From Chromera velia (lineage: Eukaryota > Sar > Chromeraceae), in contig JAHBMJ010003983.1 of assembly GCA_018398765.1 (NCBI GenBank), forward strand, positions 1 through 40,311: a DNA stretch of 40,311 bases, read 5' to 3'. The notes beneath the pieces were generated by a model, which saw nothing but the letters and a program-made list of their open reading frames with translations, was not told where the DNA came from and searched no databases. Position numbers and translations under genes: made by a program. Positions 9,794-22,190 of the stretch are shown here, one piece after another (positions within the stretch are counted from its first letter, which is position 1; every line of letters starts with the position of its first letter).

Positions 9794-12621
9794 CTGCAGT
9801 CATGCATCGAGAACGAAAGTGACATGCACTGCACGAGTCATGCATATGCACGGGATCAAGAGAGAACTAAAAAAACGAGGGGTCCTACAGAAACGTTGCA
9901 AGAGGCCAATAGAAGCGGAAGACAGAAGAGGGAGAAAGCGAGGAAAAAAAAAAAAACTTTGATGCCTGTTGGTATGTACGCGAATGATCAAAGGGAGCTT
10001 GAATGAAGTTGAACAAAAACACTTTCAAGGACATCCGAAAGGAGGCTGCATGGTCAAGATGACAGAACGAAAAGTTCCTCGTACTGGGCGGACAAAGAAA
10101 GACTGAAGACGAGAAGGAAGGAAACGGAAACTGAAAGAGAAGGAGCGACTGTGGATTCACAAGCAGCCGAAAAAGTGTGGATGCATGGCCCTGTTGCCAA
10201 TACATTGTGCAAAAGTCATGCATACCCGAATCGAATGTCGCAGAACATGATTGAAGAGTCTCACCATACCAGTGCATGTCTACCCACACACGTTCACGGA
10301 CCTTCAAGGCCGACTCGCTCGTCTTTGACATCATTCGAGGAGGGTGCAAAGGAGAAAGAAATAGAATCGGACTCCGACTCAGTCTGATCTCCCGCCTCCG
10401 GATCTCTCCCAGCAGAAGTCGAAAGACCGAGGGGAGCGGTCATGTGCCCAGATTTGCTGCATGGGGGGGCAGAAGAAGACACAGACAGAGGCTTGGTGGA
10501 GGGGGGCGCTTCATCGGTGAGGGTTGTCTTGGAGGAGGCGACTTTCTTCACTTTCTCCCTGGCGATTTTGAGCTTCTCGAGACGGTGTTCAAGAGCCGCA
10601 CGGAGGTCTGCTGCATCGACCATTTGCCTCCCTTCCACCTCCACGATCTTGCTCTGCACTTCTTCGGGGTCGCAGGGGGAGAGTGCGAGAGGGTAGAGGC
10701 CCTCTCTCCACGTCTCTGGATCTCTGATGATGTCCTGCCAGGGGATCTCCGAGAGGGCGTGGGCGAATGATCAGATCTCTCATGCCCTTGAAGCAATCTT
10801 TCAGACTATACTGGAAGAAGGGGTTGACGAAGGCGTCGAGGAAGGGGGCGATGCAGGCCTCGGAGGTGACCCACTCAATCAACTTGTGCTTGAAGCCAAG
10901 GAAGCGGTAAAGGCGAAGAGGCTGGTAGTCCTCGTTTTCTTTGTTCATCGGTTCGTACTCGAAGTCGAAGGTGGCCATCACGGCGTCTCTTCCGAGGGCG
11001 GGAAGAAAGCGCTGGAGGAGGACATCTCTCAAAATCTCCACAGCTTTCTTCGACACCTGCTTTTTGTAGGCAGGCTCCATCTCCGCACCTTCAGTGACAC
11101 ATTTGAGGAAGCGGATTTCCTTTAGATCCTCTGCACGATCGAAACACTCGTCGATCATCGCTTTGATGTTCTCAGCGACGGTGCCGTTGACCATGGAGCT
11201 TCGCATTTTCATGCCGACGCTCTTGCAGAGGAGCTCTACAACGCCGGGTGTCTCGGGTGTGACACCGAGAAGGGCCCGCTCCTTCTGTCTGGAAACGATC
11301 AGTGCTTTCAATTCTTCGTTCTTCTTCACCATCTGGTCACGAATGGACTCGTGGATCTTATGCACGATCTGCTTCAACACGCCGTTCTTCCCGAAGTCGT
11401 CAACGACAAGCCCGCCAGGCACGGGCTTTCCTTGCTTGGCGAAGCTCTCGTCGATGAAGTCCTTGAACCGCCTCTCCTCGTTTGCGTCCTTCACGGCCAG
11501 GGCCTCAGAGCTGAAGTCCGCATCCACGTCTCCCGTGTCCGTCTCCTTGTTGACCACAAACACAACCTGACCGATGCCGCTCAGATCCTCCGCGTTCTCC
11601 TCATGCACGTCCACCAAAATGTCTTCCATCTTCTCGTACGTCATTGTGTCTGCGTGCGTCACGACGGCAATGCAGTTCTTGACCGCGCCGGGGATCTCAC
11701 TGACGAGATGGAGAATGGGTGCAGTCCGGAGCGTAGGCAGCGACCCCGAAATAATGGTCAAGACGATGGGATCCAGTTTTCCCTCACGGGTGATGTACCG
11801 TGTGATCATCTGGTTGATGTCCTTGCGGAGCTGGTCGTTCCCCTGCACCCATCCAGGAAGGTCCACAAGCTCCAGGTCGATCACATCGGGTCTGGCGATT
11901 TCGAGCTGGAGGAATTCGTTTGTGAGAACCTTCCTGGAGGCCTTCTTGTCATTTCCGAAATGGGCTCTCACCCGCTCCGTCATCATCGCCACCACCTCCG
12001 TTGCGGTCAACTCACAGTCATCTCCCTCTCGGTGCAGCAATCGCTGCAATGATGGATCCAGAAAGGGTGGGAGGACACGAAGGAGAGGTGAACTGGGCAA
12101 TGAAAGGGACGTTCGTCAAGCTGCGTCGGCATGAGCTGATTTATGCCGATTTCTGTTGTCTTTCCATGCACCGACCAGAAATGAGCAGAGAAAAAGACTG
12201 CATGAAAGGTGTAGAGAGACGGGAACAGAACCTAGGAGAGAGCAGTGTATTCACGTACCTTCCGTTTCCCGTCATCTCTCACGGAGTGCACCAAAATGAA
12301 GGATGTCTGGCTGTGCGTCAGCTTGACCACAATGGGCATCAGTGTACAGAGTTTATCCCTTCGAGGCAGGCATCTGATCTTGGTGAGTCTCTCCATAAGG
12401 GAGCTCTTCCCGACATTCTCATCTCCGCAGACAACCACAAGGGGGACCTCAAAATCGAAGGGAACGTGCGCCACCTCCAATGCGGTCTTTACATGACCGT
12501 ACGGGCCGTTAAGGAGATCCCCACAGATGCCTCTGCTTGAGGACATCGTGGGTTTCTTTGCGGGCGTGTTCTCGAGTTTGCGCATCATCTGTCTCTCACC
12601 GGCCTGGAGCGTGGGGGACAT
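9690..12621 (-). CDS. Dynamin-related large GTPase, three exons, apparent frame change
   Basis: Exons on the minus strand are 12621-12259, 12043-10302 and 9793-9690. The start is MSPTLQAGERQ (ATG 12619-12621, A at -3); the frame upstream has no ATG. GTPase motifs: G1 GDENVGKS 66-73, G2 Thr 93, G3 DLPGW 182-186, G4 THAD 250-253 (variant of TKxD). Intron 1 (GTACGT to ATTGCAG) is phase 0. Intron 2 (GTCCGT to CTGCAG) is phase 1 and leads to a short acidic last exon ending VVREDADGLD. In exon 2 the frame moves by one base near 10763-10775: ...CFKGMRDLI reads on only in another frame as FAHALSEIPWQDIIRDPETW. About 735 residues if corrected. The dynamin family deforms and cuts membranes. No PH domain is seen. 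A Lys/Glu-rich helix (RAALEHRLEKLKIAREKVKK) sits where a GTPase effector domain would be. Confidence 0.82.
9794..10301 (-). other. Intron 2 of the dynamin-related gene
   Basis: About 508 bases, phase 1, donor GTCCGT and acceptor CTGCAG. The sense strand has T-rich tracts and no repeats of note. Confidence 0.6.
12044..12258 (-). other. Intron 1 of the dynamin-related gene
   Basis: 215 bases, phase 0, AAG|GTACGT to CATTGCAG|CGA. It lies between the G2 and G3 motifs of the GTPase domain. Confidence 0.8.
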
Positions 12622-13624
12622 TGTGACTTCGCGAAGATTGACGAGACAAGTTGGTACCAGCGTGCCAGTTTCTTTTCTTTCAGGGGGGAAAATCAAGAAG
12701 ACGAGAAGTGGTGGAGAAAAAGGGCTATTTCACAGTGAAGGTCACCGAATGATGAAGGACGCGTGTCGATACACAAATGTGAATCCGTATGAATAAGTTC
12801 TTATTGAAGAAGTAGCCCGGGACACCAGATTTCACAGTGGGTGGGTGTGCTTTTGCGGTCCACTTCTTGAGGCAATGATCTTGAGGCTCGGCCCGGATGC
12901 TGAAAGAGCTCTTTTGTCTGGAATTGTCAGTGGCTCGGCGGCCGATCGTGAAACATTTGAATTTTTATATATTAATAATTCAATTCAGAATTCCAGGCCA
13001 TGTTCAGTATTGTTCAGTCGACGTCCGAAGGAGACACGCGGGGTGTTGTTCATCGTTGTTCACATTTGTTCACTATATGCAGGACGCATCGAAAACCTCT
13101 TACGAGACAGCATTCAGGACACGAAAAATTTTTGTATCGCAATAATTGCACAGTCTTTGTGACCCAGCTACCGATACAGACGTTGAAAACTGTGTCGGGA
13201 GCCAAAATTCGCCAGAGTCAGCCATGAGTCAGCCTATGTCAGCCTGCGTAAATCAGTCTTTAATCAGAGTCCGTAACATCTGTTGAGTCGGTGTTGACAT
13301 GTGTTGACGTCTTCTTTTGCACAACGTAATCCAGGAACGACAGCTGGGTCATTTATGGCGACCGTCTGAATGGTTGGGAAAGGAACACAGAGATAATAGT
13401 CGTTCTCTCAGTCTGAGCTGCCAGTGTTTTTCTTCTGCAACGTTCAGTTGCTGTCCCTCCGCAACCTCGTGAATTTGCAGCGCAAAGCGGTCAACCTTCC
13501 GTCAAACAGAACCAAACGGCATCCTCCGACCTTTGACGCCGCTGTGAGGAAGCTTGGACACTCGCAATTCGCTTTCTTTAGTTCACGTGTGGTGTCCAAC
13601 GGAAGAAATTGTCTGCACTGCAAA
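12622..13624. promoter_or_regulatory. Divergent promoter region, dynamin-related gene and Myb gene
   Basis: About 1 kb between two divergent starts. Two clusters of short direct repeats stand out: TTGTTCA(C/T/G) several times at about 13009-13073, and GTCAGCC three times at 13217-13247 (GAGTCAGCC, GAGTCAGCC, TGTCAGCC). They could be factor-binding sites for either gene. An AT patch (AATTTTTATATATTAATAA) is at about 12960-12978. No gene seen. Confidence 0.5.
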
Positions 13625-16600
13625 ATGGGAAAAGACGATAAAGACAGTGGTCAGTCTCCCACGCGCACACTTTTTTCTAGTGTCGCAAGTCCCTTTATCG
13701 TGCTCGAGCACTGAATTGACAATCCGTTTCTCATTGTTTCTCATCTGTTCTGACGTTCTTGCTTGCAGGGTCAAGTGGGAGGTGGACCCCAGAGGAGCAC
13801 GAGCTCTTCGTCCAGGCGATGGCAAAATACGGCAAGGACTGGAGCTCTATTCAGGTCTGTTGGTGTTTTTGTTTGCACAGCGGTATTCTGACTCTCCTCT
13901 CTTGTTGTCCTCTTTGTGTGGCCTTTGTTGACGCCTTTTGATGTTGTCCGGTTGTGCAGAAAATCGTCACCACCCGAACTTCCACGCAACTTCGCAGTCA
14001 CGCACAGAAGTATTTCAGAAGTCTCCGCAGAGGCAGTGTGATGTCTGTGGACAACGAACTCGGAAAGGAGCATGTGAAGAAAGTGCTACGAACCCTGCCC
14101 AGAATGCTGGAAAAGTATCAAGCGAGCTTCAGTGAGGCTCGGAGGGAGAGAGAGCTGCTGGGTCCGGATGAGGAGTTTGAGTCCTTGAGCAGAGAGGGGG
14201 GGGAGCTCCAGTGGGATGACGAGGGGGAGGAAGAGCTCCCTCTGCTCAGCCGACGATCCCAAGGAAAGGGACGTGCCGTTACCCACTCCTCCCAACACTC
14301 TCAGCAGAAGTCGAAACGAATTGACAGCAAGAAGACCGCTCCCACCAAATCCCTCAAACCGCATACCTCTTCGTCTCGTTGCTTCCCTTCACGAAAGTTG
14401 GAGGGGGGTGACGCAGGGGGGGAAGAGGGGGGCCACAGGGGCTCCACCCTTGAGGCAGCAGCAGAAGGAGTCACACCTTTCGGGGTGCTCTTGACTGGTG
14501 GGTCTTCTTCTGCCTCTGCCTCTGCTGCTGCCCAAAAATCTGGCTCCACCCGCTGGGACAACAGCAGAAAATCAAAGTCATCTGCCCAAAGGCAGGCTGA
14601 CCTTTCGATGTATCACCAGCAACACACCCAGCAGCAGCAGCAGCGACCCCTTACCGTGCAGTCGGGCAGGGGAAAGCGGCAAGCAGACGACCCCACGCGT
14701 CGAGAGACGCGCTCCACTGCCTCTCGAAGGAAGCAGGACCAGGAGGGGGGGCACTGCCAGGCAGACCCCGGGTCATTCCCCGTGGGGAGACGGGAACGCT
14801 CACAGGGGTGGGTGAGTTGTTGGGGGCAGGGCGAGCAGCAAAGAGCGGATTGTGGGGTGTATGTCCGGGTGAAAACCGAAGAGGATGACGTAGGCCGGGG
14901 GGGGAAAGGCCAGTCATTCGAGGGCATAACCCCAATGGAAATGTTGCCTTCTGAATCTCACCCCACAAAGGTCTCAGGAGAGGGGGCAATGGACACAGCA
15001 GAGGAATGTGAGTTCGGTCTTCCTCTCTCTCACACAGAGCGCTTTGCGTCAAATCAGTCTCTCTCTGTCTCAGCCTCGTTTCCTTCCGTCAAGGAAAAGC
15101 CTGAGGAGAAGAAAAAAGAGAGGGAGGAAGAAGAGTCCTCTGACGACTACGACGACGAAGCACAGGAGAACGAGACGGGGCCGGACGGGACAGAGGATGA
15201 AACCGAAGTTCCCCCTCTCAAGCGATGCAAAATGGAGGGGGGACAAGGCACACAGGAGGGAGACGAGGGGAAAGGGGGTGTACAGACTGCGCAGCAGCAG
15301 CAAATGTCTTTCGGGACCGAGCCCTCGTTTGCCGAAGCCTTCCGAGCTAGGTGTGCGATGAACAGATCCTGGGCGATTTTTCCCTTCTCCACAGCCCCGA
15401 GGACGACCCCCTCCTCCTCAGGCGAATCCATTGCCCGCTACCCCCAAGCACCCCCCCGGCCCACTCCCGCGTCTTCACCAGCACCCACTTCCCGCCGCCG
15501 TGCCGCAGCCAAAAACCCTGCCGCCCCCCCGAAGAGAAAGGCCGCGAAAACGAAAGCATCAAAGGATCAATCGATGTCCTCCAACAACAAGAGTCCCTCC
15601 TCAGACTGCATTGTTCTCCCCCCTCTGCCTGAGAGTGCGCTCCCCTTTGCCATTCCTTGGCAGACTGCGACCGGCAGTGGAGGCACGGCCTCAACCCGAA
15701 GGTGGAAGCCGGAGGACAGAGCAGCAGCAGGAGGGGGAAGCTTGGGGGCAGACAGCAGCAGCACTAACAGGGTGTTGCCTGGGGGGCCGCTGGAGCCTCG
15801 TGTCTTCGCTGCCCTGAGGAACTCGGAGTCGGTCATTCCCCTTCCCCACATTGCCATCGGGAAGAGGGAGGAGCCCCCCTCGCAGTTGCCGTCTCTGCCG
15901 TCTCTTCCTCCTCCCTCCTCTCGTCCAGTTAGAGAGGAAGTGGAAGAAGAGGAAAAGAAACCCTCTGTGCACTTCCATGCTCCACCTGCCTCGCATGACA
16001 CGATGCAAGCCGTTTCCACAGCAGCATATGGAGGGCCATCTGTTTCCTCCTCATTCCTCCGGGTGCCCACTGCAATGGGAGACGCCCCCTGGGTGGGCCC
16101 AGCAGCAGCAAGAGGAAGGGGGACCTCCCGTTCTCCGCCGCCACCTGCCCCTTCCCAGCCCCCCCTCAGCAGATCCCCCTCCCCTTCCGCACACGCTCTC
16201 CACCTCCGCCCTCCTGTCGGTCTGCTCTCAGGAGACCTCCACCAGCACCATGCAGGGGTAGGGATCGGGGGATTCCATCCCCTCTCTCCACAAGCAGGAG
16301 ACGCCTCTGTGCATGGTGGGGGCAACTTTGCCCTCCACTCTGTGCACATGCCTGCTTCCCCCATGAACCCAGCCTCATGCAGTGGTCCGTTCTCCTTCTC
16401 AGCCTCCCCATCCAGCCCTCCATCTGCTCTGAATGAGTGCCTGTCCGTCTCCCTCAACTGCGGCTTTGATGGCCCCGAGTTGATGCTTCCAGGGGCAGCA
16501 GCTGGCGTTGGCCACTCTGTCTCTGTGTCCATCTCTCCCGCACCTCCAGTCCATAACGCGAACGCAGGAGTCAGGATGCAGCTTCCCTTGACTCCCTGTG

Positions 16601-17322
16601 GGGGGTTCTCCACACACCCGCAGGGAGGCCTCTCGCTTGCTGTGGGGGCTGGAGGGAGCGAGGGACAGCATGGCCTTCGCTCCTTCCCCCCTTCCCCTGC
16701 CCCCGCCTGTGTGATGCCGGTTTCTCCCGGAGGATCACACCTGATGGGGGGAAACAGTCAGTGCATGCATGGAGGGGAGAGGCCCTATGGAGGCGGTCCC
16801 CATCCAGGGGCCTCCGCGCAGTCTTCTGCTGCCCCCACGCCGTTCTCTTTCCTCTCCCCCCACACATCCCCTCTCCGAGTGTTCTGTCGGGGTCTCGGAG
16901 GAGAAGGGGAAGAGTCAGACCCCTCGGGCACAGCCTCCACTCACTGGACGGGGGCGTCGACGGGATCGGGGTCCGGTAGTGCGTGTACGTCGGTGGCGCG
17001 GTCGGTTTCCCTTCTGCCCCAACAGACGTTGCCTGAAGGGGAATGGAAGGATGAGGGAGCTGCGGCAAAGGAGAGGCAGGTTGGTGGTGCGTTCATGACG
17101 GGAGGTGCGGAGGACGAGGAGTGGGGGGAGTATGGGGGTGGTTATGGTGAGGCGGTGGCAGTGTATGGGCAGCAGGGGTGGGCCTCTGGAGGGTCGAGTG
17201 GCGTTGGTCCTCTTGTGCCCCTCTTCCCTGCCTCCTTCCACACAGGGGGGGAATCTCATCCTGCTGCTGCTGCTGCTGCTGTTCATGCGGCTGGCGGCCA
17301 TGGCGGTGAGGTGTGTCTCTGA
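13625..17322 (+). CDS. SHAQKYF-type single-Myb transcription factor, three exons
   Basis: Exons 13625-13649, 13769-13854 and 13960-17322 give 1157 residues. The short first exon encodes MGKDDKDS, and junctions are phase 1 and phase 0. The Myb repeat spans residues 13-58: RWTPEEHELFVQAMAKYGKD, W34, then SHAQKYF at 50-56, the signature of the CCA1/MYBH-like class that binds DNA with one Myb repeat. The two introns interrupt just before and inside the repeat. The other 1100 residues are disordered: a Gln run (HTQQQQQ), a long acidic block (EEKKKEREEEESSDDYDDEA), a basic NLS-like PPKRKAAKTKASK near 556, Pro/Ser-rich stretches, and an Ala run coded by CTG/GCT repeats near the end. Likely nuclear regulator; the targets are unknown. 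A donor at 17311 (GAG|GTGTGT) suggests an alternative last exon. Confidence 0.88.
13650..13768 (+). other. Myb gene intron 1
   Basis: 119 bases, phase 1, donor GTCAGT and acceptor CTTGCAG. Confidence 0.8.
13855..13959 (+). other. Myb gene intron 2
   Basis: 105 bases, phase 0, donor GTCTGT and acceptor TGTGCAG. It splits the Myb repeat between helix 2 (DWSSIQ) and helix 3 (KIVTTRTSTQLRSHAQKYF). Confidence 0.9.
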
Positions 17323-17582
17323 ACTCTTCCGAATAAGTGAAATGAAAAAGCAGAGGGGGAAATGCGAAAGGAAGTTTTTTCCACGGTGACATGAAAGGAG
17401 AAGCTTCCTTCATGGAGGGCGAAGAAAGACCAAGTTGAGGAGGTGCATCTGTCTGTGTTCCATCTCCTCTACTCTCCTCTCTTCTGAATTTCTATTCTTC
17501 GTCCTGACTCAGAGCAGCAGATTTCCCTACCTTCTGGCTTTTTCTGTCTCCTCTTCTCCCTTTCTCTCTTCAAAGGGTGCAG

Positions 17583-17609
17583 CATCGAGGCCCTCGAATT
17601 AAGTATTAA
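17583..17609 (+). CDS. Possible alternative last exon of the Myb gene
   Basis: A long pyrimidine tract ends in GGGTGCAG at 17575-17582. Joined in phase 0 to a donor at 17311 (GGTGAG|GTGTGT), it would replace the last residues with HRGPRIKY and a stop. Both sites match the splice style of the window, but nothing but the sites supports it. Confidence 0.25.
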   Translation, partial: HRGPRIKY

Positions 17610-18233
17610 TAATTCAATAAGGAAAAAACGAAACCACAAATGGTAAAGAGATTGACAAACACGACTAGTCGGATGATGTCTGAAATCAATGAATGGAGGG
17701 ACAGACGCGAAACAAGATTTTACGGGCTCGAAGAGAGGAGAGCAAAAAGATTTTAAAAAATGGTTTGGGTGGAGGAGCCGGATGAAAGGGATTCGTTTCA
17801 GTTCATTGTGGCGACAGTTGGCGGGAGGCTCGGTGCATGTGCATTCATTCTGCGCGTGTCTGTCTGTTGAGAATTATGAAGGCAAGAAAGACATCATGCG
17901 ACTGGCTCCCTCACTCTGTTTCGTTCCCTCTCTTCTTTTTGTGGAGGGGAACTGAAGCAAACAAGTCGCAAGAGCCTCTTTCCCTTTCCTTTCTTTTCCT
18001 TTTTTTCGTTGTTCTTTCGTTTGTTTACCTCTTGCACTTCGTGATGAATGGTTTTTTTTTTTTTTGTTCCCCCGGCGATGTTTTGCATCGTTTGTGGGGT
18101 TTTCTTTCTCCCCTGCCTCCTCCTCAGTTCGGAAGGCTGCTTGTTGTCTTCGCCCCGCTTTTGCTCTCTCTCTGTCTGTCTCTCTCAACGGCACATGAAA
18201 CACTCACTCGATCATCCTGCGTTGTCGGGATGG

Positions 18234-18251
18234 TGACGTGACGTGACGTGA
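18234..18251 (+). repeat. Tandem GTGAC/TGACG repeat
   Basis: GTGACGTGACGTGACGTG, an interruption-free pentamer repeat. TGACG is the half-site of bZIP/CRE-type elements, but a plain microsatellite is equally possible. Confidence 0.6.
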
Positions 18252-18510
18252 AGGAATTTCGTCCGAGGGCGGTTGGAAGGCCCAATGGATGGATGTTGGA
18301 AGGAAAGAAGAGAGAAGCGGGAAAAAGAGAAAAAGTTGTTCGATGAAGAGGGACAGAGCAAGGCGGCCGAAGGAGGAACCAGGGGAGAGTACATGCGTAT
18401 GCGTTGAATGGAATTGGTAGAGTGAAAGGAAGATTCCAAAGGAAAAAAGGACATGTCTGCCAGTCTCTCTCTGCATTTGCATTTCGGCAAAGCTCCGCGA
18501 GAGCGAATGA

Positions 18511-18513
<3 letters not shown>

Positions 18514-18546
<33 letters not shown>
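18514..18546 (+). repeat. (AG)n microsatellite
   Basis: An uninterrupted AG dinucleotide run, followed by further GA-rich sequence. Confidence 0.95.
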
Positions 18547-18549
<3 letters not shown>

Positions 18550-21500
18550 GAGAGAGAGAAAGGATAGTGGAAGACGAAAATGTGTCGCTCAAGAGAACGG
18601 GCAAGAAAGGGCGATGCAATCATCTGAAAGAAAGGAAGAAAATTGAATGAACCGAAAGTACCAACAGCTCAACTGTCTCTCAAACGAAACACCGAGTCTG
18701 TTTCTTGTTCTTTCTTTCCCTTCTCTATTCCTCCCATCCTTCCTTCTTTCTCCCCCTCTTCTCTGCTTGCTCAAAATCTTTTGTTTTTCTCGATCAGTCG
18801 TGTCTCTCCTCCAATTTCCTCCCCCTGTATGCCTTTGTGCATGTCGAGGTGTGTGGGCGTCCCTCTTTTCAATTTCTGTTCTGTCTGTAAGTTGAATTGA
18901 AAAGCCGAGAGCGCTACCTCCCTCCCTCATAGCGTGCTTGTTTCGAAGCTTTTTCGTTGACACAGACGGACCTTTCCACCCCGTTCCGTCTGTGTCTACC
19001 TCTTCTTTTCTCCTCTGCTCGCCCCCCTCCTCTACCTCTTCTTTTGTTCGTATGCGGCACGAAGACTGGTCTTCCAGCGATTCTTCCTGCGCCGTCAGCT
19101 TCTTCGTTCTTCACCCCCCCTCACTCCTCGCCCTTCGGTCTTCTCTTTTCTCCTCCATGACCAAGCAGGGTGCGTCTCTCTCTCCTTCGTCCACCCATTC
19201 TTCCACAGTGCAAACATGGGGGGGAAAGAGGAAGAGGATGGAGACTATTTAAATGAACGCGCAAGACGGGGAGGAATAATGGAGGGAGGGAGGGAAAGAA
19301 AGAGGCGACCCATCGGATCGGTCAGTCCTTGCATGGGTCCCTCCTTGAGTCAAAGAAAGAGTGAGTGAGTGAAAGGGTCGGCCTGCATGGTTCTTTGGGC
19401 CACCTCTGGTCTCTCTCTCTCTCTCTCACTTGCGACTTGGTGGTTTTCTTCTCTTTTGTGTCTGTCTGTTGCGTGTGTGTGTTTTTTCTTTGTCTGCCTC
19501 TGCATGTGATCGTCACAGCGGCATGACATGACGGCTTGCTTGCTCGATCAGTTGACCCATGCATGCCTTTTCTCTTCCCTTCTCTTCTCTTCTCTTCCCT
19601 TCCCTTCTCTTGCATTGTTTTCTAATTAATTAATCAGTCAACCTGGAGATGTTTTTGTCTTTCGGACCCCCCTGGGTGCCCTGCAGAAGAGAAGGGGTGG
19701 TGAAGAAAGGGATGGGGTTCAGAGGATGGTCGATTTGGAGGGGAAGAAGAGAAAGCTGTCGGGTGCATGTGTGTTCTGTCCTTTCTTTCTTGTCTCCTTG
19801 CTTCATGCTGAAAAAGGAAGGAGACGTGCCCGCGTTCCGTTTTTCCTTTCTTTTCTTCTCAGGAGGGAAGGAAGGAAGGCGCTCGCAGAGGCCCTCCTGT
19901 CCTCCCTCTTCCTCTCTTTCCCTTTTCATTCATGTTTGGCTCTGGAAGGCCATCTTTCGTTCTCTCTCTCTCTCCGGCCCCTTTCAACCGCTGTTCGAGG
20001 GAGGGAGGGTGGCTGCAGGGGGATGCTGGAACTCGCTTTGCGACCTCTAGAAATGGAAGGAAGGAAGGAAAATGCATCCCTCCATCACCTCCTGCTTGCC
20101 TTGTGTCCGTCTCCTTTTACCCTGCTCTCGCCCCGTCTGTATTTTGTAATCTGGCTGGTCTTCTGGTTGTTTGGCACCTTGCAAGCAAAAAGACAGATAG
20201 ACAGACTTCCTTTCTGCCTTTTTTTTGTTCGCAGCACTACCTGTATGCCAAACGGTCAGCCTGCATGGCTGCATGTTCGTTCTCTGTCCTTTGCTTGTGC
20301 AAGAATGAAGTAGAAACTCCTTCTTTGCATGCAAAAACAGAGGGACACTTGAACTGAACCCCGATCGAAACAAACCGGGGATGAAAAGCACCATGAAACT
20401 GTACGAAGCGTGAAAGAAACGAAGAAATTGGGAGACCTCGGGTGTGCATGTGGCGTGGAAGGGAGAGGGGAAGGGGAAAGGAGAAAAAAGAGTGAATGAA
20501 TCAAGAAAAGTCGGCCGACTGCAAGAGATGACTGACTGACTTACTGACTGCCTGCAGTCTATTGAATGAATGGATGGATGGTTGGATGAATGGATGTTGA
20601 GATGCGTGGATGAAGAGCGCAGAGAAGAGACCTCTGCCCGAATTCAAAAATAAAAGCTGATCGGTGAAGTGAGGCAGGAGGGAGGGGGGACTTGCATTTC
20701 CACCCTCTTGTCTTCTCTTCTCCCATCGCTGTCGTGTATTAAAAGAGACTGTCAACAAACCTTCCCTCCTTGCTGTTTCTTTTCGTCCCTGCTCCCTTCA
20801 CCTCCACTTCTTTTCTCTGCCTCTCTCTGCCTGGGAGCAAAGAGCAAGGGATTGCGTGACAGTCGAAGACTGCATGTCCAAATGAAAAGAAAGGAGCGTC
20901 TGCCTTGTATCTCTCCGCTAGACTCGTTCTTCTTCCCCCTATTTCCTAGACACACGAAGTCAGCATGCCGACTGACTTCTCCTAGACCTCACTTTTTTCC
21001 CTTCCTTTCTTCCTTCGGCTGTGAAGCAGATCGACCGAAGATTATCATATCAAAAAAGTACTCCTACTGGGTGTCTTCAAAGCCCACTAGACACAGACAG
21101 ACTGCAGCATTGCCATGGCGTTCAAGAGAGAGAGACGAGCCGTCAGACAATCTGCTTGGCGTCGAACAGAAAGAGAGAAAACGGGGGGGGCTTGGCTCAT
21201 TGGTCATCCATCCTAGTTTCAAAGCACCACAGAATGTGAAACAGCGAAAATCTGTTTCATGCACGAGGCGTGTGGCAAGCGAATTCATGGGTCTCTTATG
21301 CTGTATTTGCAATGATAGACTCCAAGTCTTTTTGTGTTAGGGACTCAACTGATCGGGGAGAACTGGGACGGTCTTTTCGTCTGTCCTTGTTTTTCTTCCA
21401 TTCTTCTTTCTGTCTCTTCTTCCACGCCTCCTCTATACAACCCATTTTTCCTTCCCACTGCAATTCCTGTCCTTCAAAATGGTTGCGTTTGTGTTCTTGT

Positions 21501-22106
21501 TGCTGCTGCTGCATCAGGAAGGGGGGAAGGAGGGAAGGCGTGCGGGCGAGTCTTTGTCTGTCTGTCCGTCAGAATATGCAAGCGGGTATGCGGATCCGCA
21601 CATCCATGGCTTTTTTCTCTGTCGGTCAATCGTCAGCTCCACCTGTTGCTTCTTTGGTTTTTTCTGGGAATCTTTAAAATATAATGTGGGGTGATGGTTC
21701 TTTTTCTGTGTTCTTTTTTCCGTTTGGGCCGTGCCCGGCAATGTTCCTTCCCTTCAGAATTAAGTGTCCCCCTCCGGGTGGAAAGACGGGAGGGGATCAA
21801 GTGCGTGAATGGCGAAAGGAATCAGCAGGAAAGGGAAGACGGCAAAACCCGCAGGACAGACCGAGAAGGAAATCTTTTGTTGAGACGGAAAGCATTTCGC
21901 CAGACACACTGGTGATTTCGAGTTCCAAGCAGTTGAAAAGAAGACGGATCAATAATTCGTTTCGAGTGTTTCTGTATACCCGTCTGCTCGATCGTTTGTT
22001 GTGTGTGTGTCTTTCTTGCTCCACCGAGGAAGAATTGATTGACCTTTCGTTCCTTCCCTCCCGCACCGACTGTCCGCTCGTTGTCTTTTCTGTCTGTCTC
22101 CCACCT

Positions 22107-22138
22107 TCTGTCTGTCTGTCTGTCTGTCTGTCTGTATT

Positions 22139-22175
<37 letters not shown>

Positions 22176-22190
22176 CAGAGAGAGAGAGAG
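22107..22190 (+). repeat. Compound microsatellite (TCTG)n (TG)n (AG)n
   Basis: Seven TCTG units at 22107-22134, then TG 22139-22158, then AG with one interruption to 22190. The same order TG then AG occurs at 26967-27117. Confidence 0.95.

Noticed and set aside
9413..10006. 197-codon plus-strand frame
   Set aside because: Overlaps the dynamin terminal exon and intron in antisense; Ser/Pro and Lys runs only, no motif.
12622..12696. Upstream extension of the dynamin-related start to 12696
   Set aside because: The frame there begins with TTG, not ATG; the first in-frame ATG is at 12621.
15567..16613. 348-codon open frame antisense to the Myb tail
   Set aside because: It mirrors the low-complexity Pro/Ser/Gly coding strand, has no domain, and its openness follows from the biased codon composition opposite.
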